From the NCBI GenBank assembly GCA_008704415.1, contig VXIS01000069.1:62001-126000 (forward strand): a DNA stretch of 64,000 bases, given 5' to 3'. Below the pieces are notes generated by a model. That model worked only from the letters and a program-made list of their open reading frames with translations. It had not been told where the DNA came from and made no database searches. Position numbers and translations under genes: made by a program. Positions 58,365-64,000 of this stretch are shown here, piece by piece (position 1 is the first letter of the stretch; the number at the start of each line of letters is the position of its first letter). The DNA comes from Sphaerosporella brunnea (taxonomy: Eukaryota; Ascomycota; Pezizomycetes; Pezizales; Pyronemataceae).

Positions 58365-58783
58365 TCAATGATTCCTGAAATTTTTCTTTTGATCTGTGAA
58401 TTCGGCGCATTAGCACTCTCATGCCTCCTTCTCCTACTCCTACTCCTCCTCCTCCTCCTATCCCCTCCTGAGCAGCAGCACTTACAAAACAGGTCAGTCC
58501 TGGAGCTTCCCAGGTTGATAATTTTAGGGCAGCCGTCGCGGTCCTTTTCGAGGCGGGTGCACTCGAAGCAGTAGAAAGCGTCCGAGATGCCCTCGCCGCC
58601 GCAGACGACGCACTTGTTCTGGTAATTGCCGAAGGAGCACTCGTCGCAGATGCGCACGAGCGTGGTGGGGCGCACGTACGAGTCGCACACGGGACACTTG
58701 CCGTCGCACTTGTCGCAGAGCCGCCCGATCGCGATGCCGGATTGCTTGCGGCACATTACGAGGTCCGGGTGGTGGCGCGACAT
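58365..58783 (-). CDS. RDS3: SF3b-associated PHD-like zinc protein Rds3/PHF5A
   Basis: Exons complement(58365-58393, 58486-58783) with a 92-bp intron give 108 residues. The sequence [20 protein letters not shown] and the later [17 protein letters not shown] are nearly identical to human PHF5A, a trefoil of three zinc fingers formed by CxxC pairs. The last exon supplies Tyr-Gln-Lys-Lys after SSRTDLF. PHF5A is a core of SF3b in U2 snRNP and binds the branch site pocket with SF3B1. A longer in-frame ATG (58849) exists, but the family starts at MSRHHP. Confidence 0.97.
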
Positions 58784-59103
58784 GTTGCCGTGTTGCTGTC
58801 TGTGGATGGGGATGATGGGAAGCGCGGAAAACTTGAGATAGCTCTGCAACTACACACGTGATACGCCCACCGAATGACTCCCCGTGACGCAAACGAACGG
58901 TTCCACGAGCTTCGCGAAGTTTCTACGTGCGCATGCCCTTCTCTGCTCCACCCCCTGATTCACAACTGAAAAAAAAAAGAAAAAAGCCTCACGATGATGG
59001 CTCCTCCTTCGCACCGCCTCCCATCACAGATCCGACATAGAAAAAAACCGGCAAACTAAAAAAAACAACCCACCACCACCATTACCGCAAAATCTTTTGT
59101 CAG
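58784..59103. other. Divergent spacer, RDS3 / small coiled-coil gene
   Basis: 320-bp spacer, A/T-rich with A-tracts near 58969-58985. No gene seen. Confidence 0.4.
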
Positions 59104-59431
59104 ATGAGAAAAGAAGTGCACGACTACTACTACTACTACTACCCGGCAGAGCACCATCATCATCTACAAGTATTGCTTCTGCAAATGACGCCGAAGGCGT
59201 CCTTGGCCGCGACGACGGGGGTCGAGGACATAGTTGCTGAGCACGATGCTGCGATGGAGCGGTATGCGCTTTTTGATAAAGGTTTGCTTTGAGCTCCGGG
59301 AAAAAACCCCCCAACTTCCGCTGACGTTGGGTGGTCAAAAAGCACGCAATGAAAAACAACAGACAGAGCTTGAGGAGTCGCTGAAGGAGAGTTTGGAGCT
59401 GTTAAAAAAGTTACGCGGGAGTGAGGTTTGA
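59104..59431 (+). CDS. Small coiled-coil protein, unrecognised
   Basis: Exons 59104-59281 and 59343-59431 (61-bp intron with a CTGAC branch) give 88 residues, or 61 from the in-frame ATG at 59185. The first exon has a run of six Tyr from a TAC microsatellite and four His. The rest (GVEDIVAEHDAAMERYALFDKA, then TELEESLKESLELLKKL) is an acidic amphipathic helix pair, likely coiled-coil. No family was recognised. The downstream start is a reasonable alternative, since the Tyr-run leader looks like untranslated sequence. Confidence 0.5.
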
Positions 59432-59554
59432 TTTTTTTTTAAAAAAAGGCTGGGCGTTTTTTTTTGTTTTTTGTTTTTTCGTTTTGCGGGAGGAAAGTTT
59501 ATTATTTAATTCACTTGTGCATCCTTGCCGAGGGTATAAAAACGACGGTCTTAA

Positions 59555-62027
59555 CTAACTGCTGTCTACCCTCTCTTTTGCTTCATCGACAACCTGTGTT
59601 CCGTCAGTGGATGCAGCGGCATTTGGATTTGGGCCAGTACTCACCCGATTCCAGTCTGTTCGCAGGATGATAACCACCTCGACAACTGCAATGACGAACA
59701 ATGCCACGGCCACACCGCTCCACAGCCCCAGTAGCTCCCAGTTCAGTACAAACCCTGCAAAAAGCGACAAAGGGAGTGCGAGAACATAATAAGCGATGAG
59801 GTTGATGTAGCTTCCGAGATGCTGACGGCCTATTCATCGCGCTGTCAGCCGGAATACAGAAATGGCAGGAAGTTATGGAATATACCTTGACCCCTCAGCA
59901 ATCCTGCGGTGCATGCTCCGATAGCATCGAACAGCTGGAATACAGCACCGAGCGGTATTGTCTTCATAAACAATGCAATAACCTCTGGATCATCCGAAAA
60001 CAATCGAACCACCTGATGGCGTGTGGCCATAACCAACACACAGTTAAAGAACCCCACACCCGCCGCTAACATAAGCCCCAGCTGGGCGGTGGTTTTGGCC
60101 GAGTCGCTCAATGTTGCTCCGAGAAGGTTTGCAACTCTCGTGGACACTGCGACGGACAGCGCAAATGGAAGTTGGAAGGTTAAAGATGCTGTGGTTGAGA
60201 GCACCGATTGTGCGGCTACATGCGCAGTGCTCCAGTACGAGGCCATCAATGTTAGAATTTCGAACGCCAGCCACTCGGCCTCTAGCATGATGAGGCCCGG
60301 GACTGCGAGCTTGATCATCGGAGACCAATTGTAGAGGGCCTTCCGAGAGAATCCGCCCCAGCACTCGGATCCTTTCACAAACCGCACATACAGGGCCAAC
60401 AGCAGGACCATGAGCCAGTTGGTGATAACAACTGCGATCGGTGCTCCGATATAACCGAATCGCTGCAGACGAAGAACCGTCAGCTCCACGAGCAGGACAG
60501 CCAATTGGAATGGCCACGGACCTTAACGAGCATGTAATTCAGGATGGCATTCGAAGGGGCACTGATCAGTAGAACATAGGTCGAGGCCATGAATAATCCT
60601 GCATATTGAGTCAGAATCGAGCGCACATATCGGGTATAGGTGTAGAACAGCGACATTAGCGGTCGTAGGCTACAGCCTGTACACCACCCGGTGTTCTCTC
60701 ATATCGCATAAACTCAGAAACAAGATATTCGACGGCGCGAATAGAACAGTAAAAAACTGTGTGAGGTGTGGATGAAATGTAATACCAGATTCGCGGATTT
60801 GTGAAAGTGGTGTACTAGTACAGGGTCCACGGCACCCGAACGTCCTCTCCGGGAAATAGTGGTGAATTTCGCTCGGCTCCCGGTATGCATTTACCCATAC
60901 CTCACACAATTTTCTACTGTTCTATTCGCGCCGTCGAGTCTCTTGTTTCTGCGTTCATGTATAGAGGAGGCACTCAATAGAACAGCATACTCGCTCGCAC
61001 TCACACATCTCCACCCACAGCACAACTGAAAACGTGGGGGTATACCTTGAGCTTGCACAAATCGCTTACCGGCCTCGAACATGGCGTATCCAGGCACTCC
61101 CAGGGCCAATACCCTCAAATACAAGCTCGCAAAGGCCACCAGTTCTGGTTCGGGAACCAGGGCATTCAAAATAGGCTCCGAGAACTCCCAGAGCAGCACT
61201 ACCGGAACGGAAACCACCATGAGGAAGCAGATCATTCGCTGCAGGTGCAGGCCGACTAGTGTCTTATTTCCGGCTCCATATGCTTGGGAACATAACGTAT
61301 CCAAAGCTGTGGTGAGCCCTGTGCCTTTCGTGAGACAGTGTCTTCAATTTCACCACGTGGCAGACTAACCTTGATATATGGCATATCCCGTGATGGTGGC
61401 GGTCATACTCCCCAGTGAGACACCTGCGAGCTCGTCCTTGCCTAACCGTCCCGCCGCAAATATGGAGGCAATGGTTAAGCTGTACTGCAACGCAAAAGTT
61501 ACATACAACTGTGGTGCTGATTTTGCCACCACCTTTGCCTCCCTCCAATACGTAGTATGTATGATGCCTGCGTCAACCGCATCTTCCCATATTGCCTCCG
61601 TTGAAGCCCGGAGTAGACTCGTACTTTCGTCAACCCTCGCTGGCGGCACCAGAGGAGCAATCGAACTGGACTCGCTAGGTCGTCTTATGCGCGGCACCGT
61701 TCCGTAATCACGGACACCAGCGGCATCCTTCAAGAGCTCTCGTTCCTGCTCCAGCATAGTTCCCCGTTCCATCTCCGTCAGAGCCTTAACGGATGTAGGC
61801 AGCGGGGAAGCGGGAACAAAAGTGGGCCTCGATTGGCCGAAGGTAAAAGATGGCCGCCTATATGACCCCACCAATGAAACATCTGCACTGGATGCCCGGG
61901 AGAGTAAAGTCTCCTCACACTCGTCATCTGAGTCAATTGCGGAGTCGTTTGCATCTGAATTCATATGGACACCAGGTGCTAAGTGCAGGTGAGACCTTGA
62001 TCCTTTTGCTAACGGTGATGGAGCCAT
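59555..62027 (-). CDS. MATE-family multidrug/toxin efflux transporter
   Basis: Five exons, complement(59555-59829, 59886-60462, 60522-60598, 61046-61306, 61370-62027), give 615 residues. An acidic, disordered cytosolic N-terminus of about 160 residues precedes twelve membrane helices. Marks are the MATE start DELAGVSLGSMTATITGYAI-YQ, then ALDTLCSQAYGAGNK (a conserved loop), FEAGKRFVQAQG-LFMAST and YIGAPIAVVITNW in the second half. It resembles yeast Erc1/Ydr338c. MATE proteins export organic cations using H+ or Na+ gradients; substrate unknown. Intron 3 (60599-61045, 447 bp) is far longer than any other and contains an inverted repeat listed separately. Confidence 0.9.
60705..60960. repeat. 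Inverted repeat inside MATE intron 3
   Basis: The left arm (about 60705-60787) and right arm (about 60884-60960) are reverse complements over about 75 nt, roughly 85% identical by eye. The best core is the 24-nt GAATAGAACAGTA-AAACTGTGTGAGG region with CGACGGCGCG. The loop is about 95 nt. Together they account for most of the extra length of the 447-bp intron, so this may be an inserted foldback element. Confidence 0.75.
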
Positions 62028-62796
62028 TCGATTGAATTGGGATGATGATTTTCGGATGGGGGAACTGGGAATTGAAAGAAGTTTAGATCAAGTAGCTATC
62101 AAGGCTTCACAGGCCTTGGACAGGCCGATCGATTGATTGGCTGGGGGTTGGCAGGGGTGCTGGTTGCTGGGAACAGGCGTTATTGATTGGGCCGATGAAG
62201 TCTGGAAGCGGTTGCTGCGGGTTTTCCGTGACGCAGTAGCAGGCAGCCAACCGATGCCGCAGCAGCGAGATGGTGATGGTTTTGCGGGGGGGTGGGGGGG
62301 GGTATGATGTAAGACGCGAGGCAAGGACACGGGAGAGGAAGAGCGGATTGGATTGGATTGGAGGGGACCCCAGATCTTGTGGGGGACACCTGCGGGTGGG
62401 TGCGGCTTTTTTATGATGCATTCAGCCATTCAGACTGGACAGGGTCCTTCGACCATTCTTACATAATGACTACATCCGCAGAACGCAACAGCCATCAGCT
62501 GCGTCACGTCCGGCACTCGCTTACACTGCCGCTTCGCGCTTAGCCTCGGCAATGGTGATGCACTTGCATGCTCCAACTATCGCGGCAGGACGATAAGCAT
62601 CGGCGCGATCCCCCCCCCAAAGGAAAGCCACCTCCTTCAGCCGTCCGTCTAGATATCCGCTGTTTCCAACACGCCCACGCGATCCCGCCTTCTGAATTTC
62701 TGCCTTCGACATGCCCAATCTGCCCCGCACCAGCTGTGCCCCTGATGTGATCGTCAAGGAGTATCTACAGCGAAACCACCATTTCTTGCAGATGAG
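62028..62796. other. Divergent spacer, MATE / DUF202
   Basis: 769 bp between divergent start codons. GGGG and CCCCCC runs near 62280-62300 and 62612-62620. A 63-codon minus-strand frame (62521-62712) is open but unsupported; see findings. Confidence 0.4.
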
Positions 62797-63413
62797 ATGG
62801 TGCTGACAGAGCCCTGTAGCTTGCGTCCCGATGAACCCCTTATTCTTGCTTCGCCCTTCATCTCGTCCCTTGTGTTCGAAAACGAAGCGAGCGATGCGCG
62901 GGATCACTGTGCGAACGAAAGAAGTAAGATCCATCCAGTTCACTTTGCCCTGTGGCGCGGTGGCTCACAAGGTGTCCATCGCGGTATCTAGATTTCCTCT
63001 CATGGCTGCGGCTCTCCATTTATATGTGCATCGTATCAGTGGCGATAATTCTGAGCTTCCAGCTCAAGTCGGAGCCTTCTACGGCTGAGCGGAGGATGGC
63101 GCTGCCGCTGGGCCTCATCTTTTGGGCCTTGAGCTTGGTCTGCCTCGGCGCTGGTCTGGCCAATTATCTACAAACGCAAGGTCCTAGGGCGGTCGCGTTA
63201 AACAAGAGTGTTGCTGAAGAGCGAGTAGGATCCAGAAATACAGTCGAAGGGCGGCTTTGGTCCAGTCGGGGACTAAAACGCAGGCCGTGAGTGCTCTGCT
63301 GTTGCTGTGGCTGTGTTTTGCTGTGTTCTGACGGGATGCAGGTTTTTTTTGTGGTGAGCATTGCGATCGTTGGAGCCTGTGTAATCTTCATCACCACGAA
63401 TGCCCAAAGATGA
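62797..63413 (+). CDS. DUF202 (YidH-like) membrane protein
   Basis: Exons 62797-62923, 62992-63175, 63229-63286 and 63342-63413 give 146 residues. The pattern is the fungal DUF202 one: ARDHCANERNFLSWLRLS, a helix IYMCIVSVAIILSFQLKSEP, a second helix LPLGLIFWALSLVCLGAG, then YSRRAALVQSGTKTQA and a third helix VFFVVSIAIVGACVIFI. The function of the family is unknown; fungal relatives share the same NER-FL-WLRL signature. Intron 2 (63176-63228) is best read as GC-AG (donor GCAAGG, acceptor GAGTAG), joining NYLQT to IQKYSRRAAL. An upstream small exon starting at about 62711 is possible, so the first residues are uncertain. Confidence 0.75.
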
Positions 63414-63639
63414 GCTGGACGAGTGAGAGGGAGCAGACTAAGTAGAGGGTCGACGGGTCATATTCAAAAATAGTGGGGTATAATGTTTGTTAGAGTTCTT
63501 CGCAGTGATCTTCTTTGGCGGCGGCAATCGATCTGTGCTCCGTATTTTCCGCCGCTTGCTTAGTTGACCACAACCCTAACCAACGAGCTTCAATACCATC
63601 CACACACGCCGCGCCCCTCCACCTCCCAAAACACCCTCT

Positions 63640-64000
63640 ATGTCTTTCACTCAAGCCTCCCACAGCCCCCATCAGCTTCACTACCACAACAGCAAGAGAA
63701 GAAGTAAAAAGCGGGTGCGAAGAGAGCAATCTCCTCCTTCTACTGGACCAAGCCCGATTGGCGAAGATATCTCACAGGATGACTGTGCTGAAGCTGTCAA
63801 CCGCTGGGATGCTCTTCCTACTCAAATTATTGAAGCGGAGGCCGCTGCCAGGGAGACAAATTGTCAGGCGAGACCTGCTCAGGCTGGAGATGGGGACACG
63901 ACCAAAACAAACAAGTCCAACGTCCAGAACTACGGTATTGTTGAGTCCTTCAAAAAGTACACGGTCAACGATGACGGATCTGGCCCACCCCAGAGGGCAT
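63640..64000 (+). CDS. Unknown protein, 5' end only (runs off window)
   Basis: An open frame from ATG 63640 to the window edge, 120 codons with no stop. It begins MSFTQASHSPHQLHYHNSKR, is rich in basic residues and Ser, then becomes acidic (GEDISQDDCAEAVNRWDALP, IIEAEAAAR). The last segment NYGIVESFKKYTVNDD could be the start of a folded domain. The remainder lies outside the window, so I cannot tell family or introns. Confidence 0.5.
   Translation, partial: MSFTQASHSPHQLHYHNSKRRSKKRVRREQSPPSTGPSPIGEDISQDDCAEAVNRWDALPTQIIEAEAAARETNCQARPAQAGDGDTTKTNKSNVQNYGIVESFKKYTVNDDGSGPPQRA

Overview
The window is a gene-dense nuclear segment from a filamentous ascomycete. About 32 protein genes lie on both strands, with short spacers. 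Nearly all introns are 49-70 bp, many with a CTAAC/CTGAC/CTAAT-like branch site; I place about 76. The gene set is typically fungal: PEX8, the ECM14 pseudo-carboxypeptidase, free-Met sulfoxide reductase, separate mRNA guanylyltransferase, DGAT1 and TSC1. The last two are missing from budding yeast, which points to Pezizomycotina. I cannot name the genus. No tRNA, rRNA, CRISPR, virus or operon is visible.

Layout. 1-9.4 kb: CYS3 cystathionine lyase (+), mitochondrial ribosomal protein uL23m (+), a TTC1-like TPR protein (-), and TSC1/hamartin (-). After a 2.25 kb gene-free gap, 11.7-18.8 kb holds RPA2 (+), REX4 exonuclease (-), a ZRT3-like zinc transporter (-), NUC1 endonuclease (+) and TIM13 (-). 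A 704-bp TA-flanked, inverted-repeat-ended element lies at 19.25-19.96 kb. 20.6-33.3 kb: an unrecognised Ser-rich protein (+), CEG1 (-), an NSRP1-like splicing protein (+), two large adjacent DNA hairpins, STE14/ICMT (+), PEX8 (-), a TMEM170-like membrane protein (+) and an isochorismatase-like hydrolase (+). 33.7-42 kb: DGAT1 (-), PFS2 (+), an orphan (-), MED22 (+), a 72-aa gene (-) butted against a 5'-truncated CWC15 remnant (+), and DHFR (-). 42-51.7 kb: a CLC chloride transporter (-), IAH1 GDSL esterase (+), fRMsr (-) and ECM14 (-). 53.5-64 kb: a SYT1-like Sec7/PH Arf-GEF (+), RDS3/PHF5A (-), a small coiled-coil protein (+), a MATE transporter (-) with a foldback repeat in an unusually long intron, a DUF202 membrane protein (+), and the start of an unknown gene running off the end.

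The genes are housekeeping and do not form one pathway. Several themes recur: mRNA processing (CEG1, PFS2, RDS3, NSRP1-like, CWC15 remnant), sulfur and redox metabolism (CYS3, fRMsr), mitochondrial import and ribosome (TIM13, uL23m), and membrane transport (zinc, chloride, MATE). The most unusual material is non-coding: the two adjacent near-perfect hairpins at 27.4-27.85 kb, the TA-flanked element, the foldback inside the MATE intron, and the CWC15 breakpoint. Three introns appear to be GC-AG, and several genes start with a tiny first exon (4, 11, 14, 19 nt).

All exon models were made by eye from reading-frame continuity, splice consensus and remembered family sequence. No alignment or transcript evidence was available.
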